Notes: generated by a model from the sequence alone, not told the origin. Counted from the stretch's first letter, positions 15,717 to 25,048 are shown. The stretch: DNA of 64,000 bases from Marinomonas algicola (GCF_014805825.1 NZ_CP061941.1:2604001-2668000), one strand, 5' to 3'. Numbers and translations are program-made.

Positions 15717-18278
15717 CTAGGCCACCGTAGCAATGAGTTTATTTTTCTCAGCGTCTGTTGCTGGACGTATTTGATCACGCTCTTCTACAAATACGACATT
15801 TTCATCCAAACCGTCCGAGTTAATAAAATTCTTAAAGAACTTACGGGACTCAGGGTTTTCAATGGTCGTTTTCCATTCACACTGAAACGTATCGACAATT
15901 AGAGCCATTTGAGCCTCCAATTCACTGGCGATTCCTAGTGAATCCTCTATAACAACTTGTTTTAAATAGTCCAACCCACCCTCTAACCCTTCCATCCAAA
16001 CTGAGGTACGCTGTAATCGGTCTGCCGTTTTAACATAAAACATCAATACTCGGTCAATGTAGGCAACCAATTGCTTATCTGTTAGATCCGTTGCAAATAA
16101 ATCAGCATGGCGAGGCTTCATCCCGCCATTGCCACACACATAAAGATTCCAACCACCTTCCGTGGCAATAATACCGATGTCTTTGCTTTGTGCCTCGGCA
16201 CACTCTCGTGTACAACCAGAGACAGCAAATTTAAGCTTATGAGGAGAGCGCAGGCCTTTGTATCGGTTTTCAATATCAATGGCCATTTTCATGCTATCGT
16301 TAACCCCATAACGACACCAAGTGCTACCAACACAAGATTTCACAGTACGAACGGATTTGCCGTATGCTTGACCCGTTTCAAAACCCACGGCGATGAGCTC
16401 TTCCCAAATTAAAGGTAGCTGGGATAAAGTGGCACCAAATAAATCAATTCTTTGACCGCCCGTTATTTTTGTATAAAGCCGGTATTTTTTAGCCACTTCA
16501 CCAAGGACAATTAACCTTTCAGGCGTTATCTCGCCACCCGGAATACGTGGCACGACGGAATAAGTCCCGTCCTTTTGCATGTTGGCAAGAAACCGATCAT
16601 TCGTATCTTGTAAAGACACATGCTCTTTTTTTAAAACAAAATCATTCCAGACACTCGCCAATATATTACCAACCGCAGGTTTACAGATCTCACACCCTCG
16701 ACCTCTTCCATGCTTATGTATTAAATCATTAAAGGTTTTGATTTCGTCAATTTTGACTAAGTTATACAAATCTTGACGTGTATAAGAGAAATGCTCACAA
16801 ATATCAGTACTGACTTCTACACCAAGTGCCAATAACTCATTATCAACCACTTTTTTCAATAAAGCAGAACAACCACCACAACCTGTACTTGCCTTGGTTT
16901 CTGTTTTAACCGCGGCTAAGTCCATTGACCCAGCAGAAATAGCATCGGCAATGTCTTGCTTTGACACATTATGACAACTGCAAATTGACGCATTCGCTGG
17001 CAGCATATCCACACCCAACCCTCCGGGCTCTCCCTGACTCACAGGTAAAATCAAGCTTTGTGGATTCTCTGGAAGTGCTATGCCATTTAAATAATACTGT
17101 AGTAATGTATCGTAATAGCTGTTGTCTCCAACTAACACGGCGCCTAACAATTTGGTACCATCCTCTGAGACGATCATTTTTCGGTACGCATTTGAGAAGT
17201 CATCACGGTAGACAACGCTCTTAGCACTGGGGGTCATTTGATGAGCATCACCGATAGAGCCTACATCACAGCCCAATAGCTTCAATTTAGTACTCATATC
17301 AGCGCCAGTAAAAGCCACCGTTTGACGATCAACAACATGATGAGCTGCCGCCTTTGCCATTGTGTATCCTGGCGCAACTAAACCAAAAATACGTCCTTCC
17401 CATAATGCACATTCCCCAATGGCGTAAATATCGGCATGTGAAGTCTGGCAAAAATCATTAATAACGATACCGCCTCGCTCTCCTACCGCTAACTGAGCGG
17501 TTCGCGCCAACGAATCTTGAGGGCGTATTCCTGCTGAAAAAAGAATAAGATCCGTTTCCAGGAAACTATCATCTGAAAACTCCATCCTGTGTGCAGCGTC
17601 TTCACCATCAACAATTTGTGTTGTGGCTTTCGATACATGTACATCTACACCTAAAGCGCGAATCATATTTTTTAATAAACCACCGCCCGCTTCATCCAAT
17701 TGAACAGGCATTAATCGAGGCGCAAATTCTACGACACTGGTTTTTAATCCCAGATTTTTTAACGCATTCGCGGCTTCTAAACCCAATAAGCCACCACCGA
17801 CTACTGTCCCTGTTTTCGCCGTTTTAGCACACTCCCGAATAGCATCGAGATCATCTAAAGTTCGATATACAAAGGTATTTTCTCTATCATGACCTTTAAT
17901 AGGTGGTACAAAAGGATAAGAGCCTGTCGCCAAAACCAATTTTTCGAACATGAACTCTCGATCATCCGCCAACCGGATGCGTTTTTCTACTGTATTGATA
18001 CCAACAACCTTAGCATTAGTCTCATATTCGATATGATTTTTATCGTAATAAGTCGCATCTGACATCGCTAATTCAGAGTAACTTTTACCGGTAAAATACT
18101 CACTCAGATGCACACGATCATAGGCCAGTTTTGCTTCTTCACCAAATACAATGATCTGATACTCATTATTGGCGTCTAACTGAACTAATTGCTCGACAAA
18201 GTGATGACCAACCATACCATTACCAACAATGATTAAGTTGGGCTTTTTATTGATTTCTAATTGCATACTATTATTCAT
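15717..18278 (-). CDS. nirB: Nitrite reductase [NAD(P)H] large subunit
   Basis: Cytoplasmic sirohaem enzyme reducing nitrite to ammonium. Domain order: FAD/NAD(P)H-binding module (LIIVGNGMVGHHFVEQL; TGTVVGGGLLGLEAANAL), BFD-like [2Fe-2S] segment (CSCHNVSKQDIADAI...CGGCSALL), a second Cys pair (GRGCEICKPAVGNILASVWN), then ferredoxin-like and [4Fe-4S]/sirohaem domains with VKSCVGSTWCRYG and SGCTRECAEAQSKDIGI. The start chosen is the ATG at 18278, which has AGAGG 5 nt upstream; a GTG two codons earlier would overlap that site. It gives 853 residues. No sirohaem gene (cysG) is in view. Confidence 0.96.
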   Translation of the reverse strand: MNNSMQLEINKKPNLIIVGNGMVGHHFVEQLVQLDANNEYQIIVFGEEAKLAYDRVHLSEYFTGKSYSELAMSDATYYDKNHIEYETNAKVVGINTVEKRIRLADDREFMFEKLVLATGSYPFVPPIKGHDRENTFVYRTLDDLDAIRECAKTAKTGTVVGGGLLGLEAANALKNLGLKTSVVEFAPRLMPVQLDEAGGGLLKNMIRALGVDVHVSKATTQIVDGEDAAHRMEFSDDSFLETDLILFSAGIRPQDSLARTAQLAVGERGGIVINDFCQTSHADIYAIGECALWEGRIFGLVAPGYTMAKAAAHHVVDRQTVAFTGADMSTKLKLLGCDVGSIGDAHQMTPSAKSVVYRDDFSNAYRKMIVSEDGTKLLGAVLVGDNSYYDTLLQYYLNGIALPENPQSLILPVSQGEPGGLGVDMLPANASICSCHNVSKQDIADAISAGSMDLAAVKTETKASTGCGGCSALLKKVVDNELLALGVEVSTDICEHFSYTRQDLYNLVKIDEIKTFNDLIHKHGRGRGCEICKPAVGNILASVWNDFVLKKEHVSLQDTNDRFLANMQKDGTYSVVPRIPGGEITPERLIVLGEVAKKYRLYTKITGGQRIDLFGATLSQLPLIWEELIAVGFETGQAYGKSVRTVKSCVGSTWCRYGVNDSMKMAIDIENRYKGLRSPHKLKFAVSGCTRECAEAQSKDIGIIATEGGWNLYVCGNGGMKPRHADLFATDLTDKQLVAYIDRVLMFYVKTADRLQRTSVWMEGLEGGLDYLKQVVIEDSLGIASELEAQMALIVDTFQCEWKTTIENPESRKFFKNFINSDGLDENVVFVEERDQIRPATDAEKNKLIATVA

Positions 18279-18331
18279 ATTCACCTCTGATTATCTGGTT
18301 CCCTTAGCCAAATTGCTTACTTAACCTGTCA

Positions 18332-19570
18332 TTAGGCTGCTCTTTTTTCGCAATAAGCTTCACCAAAAATAAGTGTGTCTAACATGGTCGACACATCTGT
18401 CTGATTTTGAATAAGCTGAAAGTACCAGCCACCATCGGCGACATTGCCATATAGAATTGCGCCTACTAATTTGCCGTCTTTGACAATCAGTTTGCGATAG
18501 TGATTTAAAACGTGATCAATGTATTGAATCACGCCTTCGTCGTTGATAGTGCAAGTAGTCCCAACCGAGAAAACATGCACTCCTGACACTTTTAATTTCG
18601 TAGGTACAGGCTCTACAGAAAACGCTTTTTGTCTATCTGACAAAGCCGATAACAAACTGTCCAATTGACTCCAAATAGGGGCAACTAAGCCAAAAGTTTG
18701 ACCTTCAAATTCACTGCATTCACCAATAGCAAATACATTTTTCTCAGAAGTTTCTAAAAACTCATTTACTATAATGGCACGATTTATATTCAATCCAGCG
18801 CGCTTGGCCAAACTGATTTCAGGATCAATGCCAGTGGCCACCACAAAAAGATCCGCTTCAATCTCTTCTCCAGAAGACAGAGAGACAGAACCCGCTTGTG
18901 ATACCTGTCCTGGTAAGATATTGAACGCCTTTGTGCTTGCCCCTAGGCGAAATTCTATCCCCATGGAAGATAACCGATTCATAAGCAAGTTTGCCGATAC
19001 CTCATCAAGTTGGCGGTTTAGCAAAAAACCCGCTCGGTGTAATAAAGTCACCTTATTCCCCTGCTTAACTAACCCAACAGCCGCCTCCAGTCCAAGCAAC
19101 CCTCCACCAATCACGACGACTCGACTTTCCGATTTCAAACGGGTCATTAGAGACACATCTTGCAAATTACGAAAGCCAATGACGTTATCAGCATCCGATC
19201 CTTTGACAGATAAACAACTTGAACGTGAGCCTGTTGCCATTACTAATTTATCAAAGTGAATTAATTCCCCATTACGCAGAAGGACTTGTTTAGAGTTTAA
19301 ATTGATGTCGATGGCAGGGTTAGCCGCTATAACAACACCTTGGTTTTCTAAAAATTGCTCCATATCAATTAACATCAGTTCTTCAAGTCCACATTCTTGT
19401 GCGAGAAAAGAAGAAAGCATAATTCGGTTATAGCCAGCTTCTGGCTCCTCACCAATTAATGTGATCGTAAAACGATCGGGAAATTCGGCCTGTACTTTTG
19501 AAGCAAGACGACTGCCCGCCATCCCAGCACCAACAATGACTAAATGTTCTTTTAATGTCTTTGAGCTCAC
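18332..19570 (-). CDS. NAD(P)H-dependent FAD oxidoreductase, likely electron donor for nitrate assimilation
   Basis: A 412-residue flavoprotein of the rubredoxin/ferredoxin reductase type. The FAD motif is LVIVGAGMAGSRLASKV, the NAD(P)H motif VVVIGGGLLGLEAAVGL, and the second FAD motif FVVATGIDPEISLAKRAGL...NVFAIGECSEFEGQTFG. It resembles the N-terminal module of NirB and the NasB/NasC reductases known to feed NasA, but lacks iron-sulfur motifs. The start is GTG at 19570 with an excellent AGGAGG 6 nt upstream. It lies between the transporter genes and nirB, so a role as the NasA reductase is a reasonable inference. Confidence 0.82.
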   Translation of the reverse strand: MSSKTLKEHLVIVGAGMAGSRLASKVQAEFPDRFTITLIGEEPEAGYNRIMLSSFLAQECGLEELMLIDMEQFLENQGVVIAANPAIDINLNSKQVLLRNGELIHFDKLVMATGSRSSCLSVKGSDADNVIGFRNLQDVSLMTRLKSESRVVVIGGGLLGLEAAVGLVKQGNKVTLLHRAGFLLNRQLDEVSANLLMNRLSSMGIEFRLGASTKAFNILPGQVSQAGSVSLSSGEEIEADLFVVATGIDPEISLAKRAGLNINRAIIVNEFLETSEKNVFAIGECSEFEGQTFGLVAPIWSQLDSLLSALSDRQKAFSVEPVPTKLKVSGVHVFSVGTTCTINDEGVIQYIDHVLNHYRKLIVKDGKLVGAILYGNVADGGWYFQLIQNQTDVSTMLDTLIFGEAYCEKRAA

Positions 19571-19614
19571 TTTAGCCCTCCTATATTCAAGCCAGTTACA
19601 GAGTATTACCTCTG

Positions 19615-20463
19615 TTAGGAGGCGGCTTTATCTGCTCTATCTAAAGCCATTTTTGATGCCTTTGCAGGCTTAACAATAGGTTCTATTTTGCGCTGTTTTT
19701 CATAAAGAAATTTCAATACTTGTGCACGATATTGAACGTATTTAGGGTTATCAGCCAACTCAAGACGGTTGCGTGGCCGCTCTAAATCAACCGTTAATAT
19801 TTCACCCACTGTCGCCGCAGGACCATTTGTCATCATGACAATTCGATCGGATAACAACACGGCCTCATCAACATCGTGGGTAATCATAATGACGGTATTA
19901 TTAAGATCTTTTTGTATTTCCATTAAGGAATCTTGTAAATGTGCCCTTGTTAAGGCATCTAGCGCACCAAAGGGCTCATCCATTAACAACACCGATGGTT
20001 CCATAGCTAATGCTCTCGCAATCCCTACACGTTGTTTCATTCCACCAGAAATCTCTGCAGGACGTTTATCCATTGCATGAGTCATTTGGACAAGATCAAG
20101 ATTATGTAAAATCCAGTTATGCATTTCTTTTTTGCTCTTTGTGCCTTTAAACACTTGTTTAACGGCTAACTCAACATTCTGGTAGGTGGTTAACCAAGGC
20201 AATAAAGAATGGTTTTGAAAGACCACCGCTCTTTCTGGACCTGGGCCACGCACCTCTTTACCATCTAATAAAATACCACCTTCGGTTGCATCGTATAATC
20301 CTGCAACAATATTCAAAACCGTTGATTTACCACAGCCAGAATGGCCAATCAAAGAAACAAACTCGCCTTTAGTGATCTTCAAAGATACTTTATCAAGTGC
20401 TTTGAATGGCCCCTTAGGGGTTGGAAATTCGATCGATACGTTACTTATGTCTAAATGCATCAT
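19615..20463 (-). CDS. nrtD: Nitrate ABC transporter, ATP-binding protein
   Basis: ATPase of the nitrate/nitrite importer, 282 residues. Walker A GHSGCGKSTVLN, signature EISGGMKQRVGIARAL, Walker B VLLMDEPFGALD and the switch His ITHDVDEAV are all present. The family is NrtC/NrtD/SsuB/TauB-like, and the context with nrtA, nrtB and nirBD decides the substrate. It has no C-terminal NrtA-like solute domain, so it corresponds to NrtD rather than NrtC. Two adjacent ATGs (20463, 20460) with AGGG upstream. It lies 12 nt after the permease gene. Confidence 0.92.
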   Translation of the reverse strand: MMHLDISNVSIEFPTPKGPFKALDKVSLKITKGEFVSLIGHSGCGKSTVLNIVAGLYDATEGGILLDGKEVRGPGPERAVVFQNHSLLPWLTTYQNVELAVKQVFKGTKSKKEMHNWILHNLDLVQMTHAMDKRPAEISGGMKQRVGIARALAMEPSVLLMDEPFGALDALTRAHLQDSLMEIQKDLNNTVIMITHDVDEAVLLSDRIVMMTNGPAATVGEILTVDLERPRNRLELADNPKYVQYRAQVLKFLYEKQRKIEPIVKPAKASKMALDRADKAAS

Positions 20464-20475
20464 TGTCGCTACCCT

Positions 20476-21450
20476 TTACCTTAAAACTTGCGTTTTGTCC
20501 CAAGAAGACAATCGTTGAATCATTAACATCACTCTATCCAGTAAAAAACCGATAAAACCGATAACAATAACAGCGACCATAATTCGCCCTAGGGAATTCG
20601 AGCTACCATTCTGAAATTCATCCCAAACAAATTTCCCTAAACCTGGGTTTTGCGCCAACATTTCTGCGGCAATCAACACCATCCAAGCAATGCCTAAAGA
20701 CAACCTGAGTCCGGTAAACATCATTGGAATTGAAGAAGGAATAACAATTTTTGTCACATGGGTTAACCAGTTAAGTCTTAGGACTTTCGATACATTCAAT
20801 AAATCTTGCTCTATAGCCGCCACCCCAACCGCCGTATTAATTAACGTTGGCCACATACAACATAAAGTAACGGTAAACATGGATGTTAAAAATGATTTAG
20901 CAAACATAGGGTCGTCTGTAACATAAGTTGCGCTAACAACCATAGTTACCAAGGGCAACCATGCTAGGGGAGATACGGGTTTAAACACTTGAATGATAGG
21001 GTTAAGCGCACTGTAAATGTGGCCGTTCAAACCAATGAGTATTCCCATAGGTATAGCAATTAAACTGGCTAAACCAAAGCCAGCTAACACTGTGTACAAG
21101 CTGGTAAATATTTGGTCAAAGAAGGTTGGTTTACCAGTATAAGGTCTTTTTTTAGCGATATAATCAGGGTCGTTTGCTAATTTTTTAGCATTCCTCACGT
21201 CTTGACGCTCGTAAAAAGCAACTTCCTTTTCTCTCTCTTCTATATGATCATTCACCAAGCTATTCCATTGCTGGTACACTACAACAGGGCTAGGAAACTC
21301 CCCCAGAGAAGTATTAATACGGCTGGCCGATGTATTCCATAAGGCGAGAAATACGACTATCCCCAACAATGGAAACAACCAGTTTTTTATTGATAGGGCC
21401 TCTTTCACCCCACCAAAAACCGCGGCATATGCGTTTTGTTTTATCATCAT
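20476..21450 (-). CDS. nrtB: Nitrate ABC transporter, permease
   Basis: Inner-membrane channel subunit of the nitrate importer, about 324 residues. The N-terminal segment LFPLLGIVVFLALWN is followed by a charged soluble stretch and then five or so membrane segments with the permease EAA-like loop (LRLNWLTHVTKIVIPSSIPMMFTGLRLSLGIAWMVLIAAEML). Adjacent ATGs at 21450 and 21447 have no strong ribosome-binding site; a TTG at 21453 is less likely. A hairpin in the gap to nrtA (21522-21537) may lower its expression relative to nrtA. Confidence 0.92.
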   Translation of the reverse strand: MMIKQNAYAAVFGGVKEALSIKNWLFPLLGIVVFLALWNTSASRINTSLGEFPSPVVVYQQWNSLVNDHIEEREKEVAFYERQDVRNAKKLANDPDYIAKKRPYTGKPTFFDQIFTSLYTVLAGFGLASLIAIPMGILIGLNGHIYSALNPIIQVFKPVSPLAWLPLVTMVVSATYVTDDPMFAKSFLTSMFTVTLCCMWPTLINTAVGVAAIEQDLLNVSKVLRLNWLTHVTKIVIPSSIPMMFTGLRLSLGIAWMVLIAAEMLAQNPGLGKFVWDEFQNGSSNSLGRIMVAVIVIGFIGFLLDRVMLMIQRLSSWDKTQVLR

Positions 21451-21521
21451 CAATTACTCTTGGTTGTTTCTACTTTCTGTAATCTCTCGAGATCTATTTA
21501 CTGTTGTCTCTAGCAACAAAA

Positions 21522-21537
21522 GGGAGGAACGCCTCCC
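21522..21537 (-). terminator. Hairpin between nrtA and nrtB, possible partial terminator
   Basis: Minus strand GGGAGG-CGTT-CCTCCC followed by TTTTG. Two further pairs, one a wobble, extend the stem. Such a structure after the binding-protein gene of an ABC operon usually trims downstream expression or protects the upstream mRNA end. Confidence 0.5.
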
Positions 21538-21553
21538 CTATACTAATTTGCGG

Positions 21554-22975
21554 TTAAATATCTTCTTTACCTTTAAGGCCAATTGAAAAACTATCAAGGT
21601 ATTTATTAGGAAAGCGGCCATCATAAGTAACACCGTCTATAAATTCTGTTTGCGGTGGCTTAAAGCCTGTTTCACTCTCTAAATCAGGAAAATCCGCCGC
21701 TTCTACCACGCCGTCCGTTATTAATTCATTAACAGCAATGGAATAAATATCAGGGCGGTAGACTTTTTTAGCGATATCTAAGTACCAGGAATCTGGCTTA
21801 AATTGATCGATTTGTCCCCAACGGCGCATTTGAGTTAGATACCAGATCGCATCACTGTAATAGGGGTACGTGGCGTTGTGACGAAAGAAGACATTAAAGT
21901 CTGGGATATCACGCTTATCACCTTTCTCGTATTCAAACGTTCCAGTCATACTGTTGGCAATCACATCGTAGTCTGCACCAACGTACTGGCTTTTTGATAA
22001 GATTTTAACGGCTTCAGGACGGTTAGCATTGTTCTCTTCATCAAGCCATTTGGCCGCTCGAATCATCGCTTTTACGACTCGAATATGCGTATTTGGATTC
22101 TCTTCCGCCCAACTATGGCTGACGCCAAACACTTTTTCGGGATTGTTTTTCCAAATTTCATAATCGGTAATAACAGGAACACCAATCCCTTTAAACACAG
22201 CCTGTTGATTCCATGGCTCGCCAACACAATATCCATGGATAGTGCCAGCTTCCATCGTTGATGGCATTTGAGGTGGAGGCGTAACAGAAAGAAAGGCATC
22301 GGCATTTATTTGGCCACTCACATCACCTTTTGACGGTGCATAATATCCAGGATGAATCCCCCCAGCAGCTAACCAATAACGTAATTCATAGTTGTGTGTC
22401 GAGACTGGGAACACCATTCCCATATTAAATGGCTTACCCTCCGCTTTTAATTCATCAATAACAGGCTTAAGTGAACTAGCACGAATTGGGTGAACCGGCT
22501 TTCCGTCACTATCATGTGGAATGTTTTGTTTCATTTTTGACCAGACATCATTAGAGACAGTAATGGCATTACCGTTCAAGTCCATACTGAATGCCGTAAC
22601 AATATGGGCTTCTGTTCCATATCCGATGGTTGCGCCAAGAGGTTGACCTGCCAGCATGTGCGCTCCATCTAACTGCCCATCAATTACTCGATCTAATAAC
22701 ACTTTCCAGTTTGCTTGAGCCTCAAGTGTGACGTACAGTCCCTCATCTTCAAAATAGCCTTTTTCATAAGCAATCGCCAAAGGCGCCATGTCGGTTAATT
22801 TAATGAAACCGAAGGTAAGATCTTCTTTCTCAGGCTCACCAATTTCAGCAAAAACAAGATTACTAGAAATAGTCGTCCCTATTACGACACTGCTCATCCA
22901 CAGTACGCTACGAATCTTACCTACTGATTGCTGGATTTTTGTCAAAACTCGTTTTTTCTCTACAAAACAATTCAT
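21554..22975 (-). CDS. nrtA: Nitrate ABC transporter, substrate-binding protein
   Basis: Periplasmic nitrate/nitrite-binding protein of the NrtA/CmpA family. After an N-terminal signal region (residues about 15-45, ending NLVFAE) come the family blocks LTFGFIKLTDMAPLAIAYEKGYFEDEGL, QLDGAHMLAGQPLGATIGYG, GNAITVSNDVW and GYCVGEPWNQQAVFKGIGV. The ATG at 22975 is preferred (AGGTGG 9 nt upstream) over a GTG two codons earlier whose spacing would be too short. It gives 473 residues. It is the first gene after a sigma-54 promoter and attenuator leader. Confidence 0.94.
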   Translation of the reverse strand: MNCFVEKKRVLTKIQQSVGKIRSVLWMSSVVIGTTISSNLVFAEIGEPEKEDLTFGFIKLTDMAPLAIAYEKGYFEDEGLYVTLEAQANWKVLLDRVIDGQLDGAHMLAGQPLGATIGYGTEAHIVTAFSMDLNGNAITVSNDVWSKMKQNIPHDSDGKPVHPIRASSLKPVIDELKAEGKPFNMGMVFPVSTHNYELRYWLAAGGIHPGYYAPSKGDVSGQINADAFLSVTPPPQMPSTMEAGTIHGYCVGEPWNQQAVFKGIGVPVITDYEIWKNNPEKVFGVSHSWAEENPNTHIRVVKAMIRAAKWLDEENNANRPEAVKILSKSQYVGADYDVIANSMTGTFEYEKGDKRDIPDFNVFFRHNATYPYYSDAIWYLTQMRRWGQIDQFKPDSWYLDIAKKVYRPDIYSIAVNELITDGVVEAADFPDLESETGFKPPQTEFIDGVTYDGRFPNKYLDSFSIGLKGKEDI

Positions 22976-23022
22976 AATCACTTCCCACCTGAAACGTTAG
23001 CAATAAAAAAAGACACAAAAAA

Positions 23023-23065
23023 AAGGCGCATGCACAACAAGATAAACTTGCTGTACAGGCGCCTT
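23023..23065 (-). terminator. Leader terminator (attenuator) upstream of nrtA
   Basis: Minus-strand stem of about 18 pairs: AAGGCGC with GCGCCUU, a one-pair interruption, then GUACAGCAAG with CUUGUUGUGC, and a 5-base loop. Eight U follow immediately (23017-23024 as A on the plus strand). It stands in the 5' leader, about 50 nt before the nrtA start. Confidence 0.85.
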
Positions 23066-23092
23066 TGCCATTCTTCAATGAATCTACATTGA
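23058..23092 (-). promoter_or_regulatory. Candidate NasT (ANTAR) hairpins, nrtA leader
   Basis: First hairpin: UCAAUG-UAGAUU-CAUUGA (23075-23092), 6-bp stem and six-base loop that does not obey the A1/G4 rule. Second: GGC-AAAGGC-GCC (23058-23069), a short stem whose loop obeys it and is identical to the nasA leader loop. The second hairpin uses bases of the terminator stem, so the two structures exclude each other. Confidence 0.55.
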
Positions 23093-23123
23093 CTCATTTG
23101 TTAATTTTCATTACTTAATTAAA

Positions 23124-23139
23124 AGCATTAACCATGCCA
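23124..23139 (-). promoter_or_regulatory. Sigma-54 (-24/-12) promoter for nrtA
   Basis: Minus strand TGGCATGGTTAATGCT: five of six -24 bases match TGGCAC, and GG/GC have correct spacing. The predicted start near 23113 gives a leader of about 140 nt that contains the hairpins and terminator. Confidence 0.65.
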
Positions 23140-23240
23140 AAAAAATAAGCCATTGATTTTAAATAAATTTATCTATTATGAAATAGAATACCTACCTTAA
23201 ATGCCTCTATTTAGAACACGCATGCACTGCTATTTAACAT

Positions 23241-24440
23241 TTATAAGTAGTCAAAACCAAATTCTATACCATCTGGATGAATACGAATTTTATCTTCTGC
23301 TACGCCTTTTAACCAGTCACTCTCTGACAAAAGCCCGGTTAGTGAATAAGGTTTGCACGGTTGATTTATATTCAAGGCGCGACAATAAACCCTGTCATCA
23401 AAGGTATTGATAGCAAAGTCCAATAGAGAAGAGACAGCCGGCAATTGCCCCCAGCGGTTCATCTGTCCTAAAAGCCATAAGGCATAATCAGTATTAGGGC
23501 GATTAATCTTATCGCTAGAAAATTTTTGGTACGCTTCCATTGGCCAATCAAATTGCCCTGAAGGTTTAATCGCACTAAAGCCATACCTTAATTGCTCTGC
23601 AGGGCAATTTAAATAATCTGGATGGCTGAGCACAGATAATAACTCTTCAAGATTGGCGGCATCGTCCACCCACTCACATGCCGTGTTTAACGCTCGAATT
23701 AATGCATCATGTTGCTCTGAGTTTGCATTGGCCCAGTTTTGGTTTACACCTAATACCTTTTCCGGTGTATTGCCCCAAATTTCATACCCAGTCACTATCA
23801 TATGACCAATACCCTGCTCTACAGCAAGACTGTTCCATGGCTCTCCAACACAGTATCCATCAATAGCGCTATTCTTAAGGAAGTCAATCATTTTTGTCGG
23901 CGGAACAACGATAAGCTCAACGTCTTTGTCCGGGTCAATATTCGCACGACTAAGCCAATCTCGTAATTGGTAATGGTGAGAAGAATATGGATACACCATG
24001 GCAAATTTCAGTGGTTTTTCATGTTTACCTTTTTTAGCCATAACGGACTTAAGTGCTTTGCCATTTCTTATCTCGTTAGAATTGTTGGTCTCAGTGCTCA
24101 TTAATTGATACAACTCATTTGAAACTGTAATGCCATTACCATTTTGACTGACAGTAAAACTTGTCTGTATGTTTACTTTTGCGGAGCCGACACCAAGCCC
24201 CGAGGCGAGCGGCATGGAGGCCAACATATGGGCTCCTTGGAGAAGATTAAACGCAACTTTATCCCTTATACTCGCCCAAGACGCCTCTTTTGAAAGTACA
24301 ACATTCACGCCTTCTTTTTCAAAAAAGCCTTTTTCTTTAGCAATCACAAAAGGTGCGCTATCAATTAATGGAATAAAACCCAAAGAGACATCCGCATCAG
24401 AGGGGGCATTTATTGGTATCAAACGATCAAGGGTCGACAT
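23241..24440 (-). CDS. nasS: Nitrate/nitrite sensor NasS (NrtA-like, cytoplasmic)
   Basis: A 399-residue NrtA/CmpA-family protein without a signal peptide, so cytoplasmic. It shares with NrtA the blocks LGFIPLIDSAPFVIAKEKGFFEKEGV, QGAHMLASMPLASGLGVG, GNGITVSNELYQLM and IDGYCVGEPWNSLAVEQGIGH. NasS proteins hold NasT inactive until nitrate or nitrite binds. It is translationally coupled to nasT (the stop and start share one base), which strongly supports NasS over a second transporter protein. Confidence 0.9.
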   Translation of the reverse strand: MSTLDRLIPINAPSDADVSLGFIPLIDSAPFVIAKEKGFFEKEGVNVVLSKEASWASIRDKVAFNLLQGAHMLASMPLASGLGVGSAKVNIQTSFTVSQNGNGITVSNELYQLMSTETNNSNEIRNGKALKSVMAKKGKHEKPLKFAMVYPYSSHHYQLRDWLSRANIDPDKDVELIVVPPTKMIDFLKNSAIDGYCVGEPWNSLAVEQGIGHMIVTGYEIWGNTPEKVLGVNQNWANANSEQHDALIRALNTACEWVDDAANLEELLSVLSHPDYLNCPAEQLRYGFSAIKPSGQFDWPMEAYQKFSSDKINRPNTDYALWLLGQMNRWGQLPAVSSLLDFAINTFDDRVYCRALNINQPCKPYSLTGLLSESDWLKGVAEDKIRIHPDGIEFGFDYL

Positions 24441-25048
24441 TATTTTCCACCTCCAATGAGATCCATTACGGAGATTACATTAAGAGCGACTTCAGACATA
24501 CGTTGGCTTCTATCCATAGCTAATTTTCTTAATGCTGTATAAGCAGCGGCTTCATCACAGCCTTGATGTTTCATAATCAACCCTTTCGCTTTATCAATTA
24601 ACTTACGATCTTCTAATTGTGTTTTAACGGTTTCTAATTCCAACTTTAAGGCTTGAAATTCACGGAACCGAGCAATGGCGACTTGCAGAATAGGCTTAAA
24701 GCGATTTGGTTGCATGCCATCAACGACATAAGCACTCACGCCAGCCCGAATAGCCGCCTCCATAGAGGCTGACTTATCTTCTTCAGCAAACATGACAATT
24801 GGACGAGGGTTATTTTTTGTTAATTGAGACATGTTTTCGAGCATGTCTCTATCAGGAGACTCAATATCAATGATGATCATGTCAGGAAGACTTTCCTGAA
24901 CAGCTTGAGTAAGGTGCTGGGTATTTTCCAATCTCCGAATCACTTTATAACCGTTATCAATTAAAGCCTGCTCAACAATAGCCGCTCTCGCAGGCTCATT
25001 ATCAACCAACATAACCGTTAAAGGAGAGTGTGATGTTTTTTGATGCAT
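24440..25048 (-). CDS. nasT: ANTAR-domain transcription antiterminator NasT
   Basis: A 202-residue response-regulator-like protein. A receiver domain (MLVDNEPARAAIVEQALIDNGYKVI; Asp in LPDMIIIDIESPD) leads to a coiled coil and a C-terminal ANTAR RNA-binding domain (DRKLIDKAKGLIMKHQGCDEAAAYTALRKLAMDRSQRMSEVALNVI). NasT binds paired hairpins in leaders of nitrate genes to prevent termination. Suitable leaders stand before nrtA and nasA in this window. A sigma-54 element lies about 37 nt upstream. Confidence 0.93.
   Translation of the reverse strand: MHQKTSHSPLTVMLVDNEPARAAIVEQALIDNGYKVIRRLENTQHLTQAVQESLPDMIIIDIESPDRDMLENMSQLTKNNPRPIVMFAEEDKSASMEAAIRAGVSAYVVDGMQPNRFKPILQVAIARFREFQALKLELETVKTQLEDRKLIDKAKGLIMKHQGCDEAAAYTALRKLAMDRSQRMSEVALNVISVMDLIGGGK

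Noticed and set aside
18774..19259. 161-codon plus-strand frame opposite the flavoprotein gene
   Set aside because: Composition is that of an antisense shadow; the minus-strand frame has clear FAD and NAD(P)H motifs and a strong ribosome-binding site.
23241..24440. NasS as a second nitrate transporter binding protein
   Set aside because: No signal peptide and translational overlap with the ANTAR gene nasT fit the sensor role.
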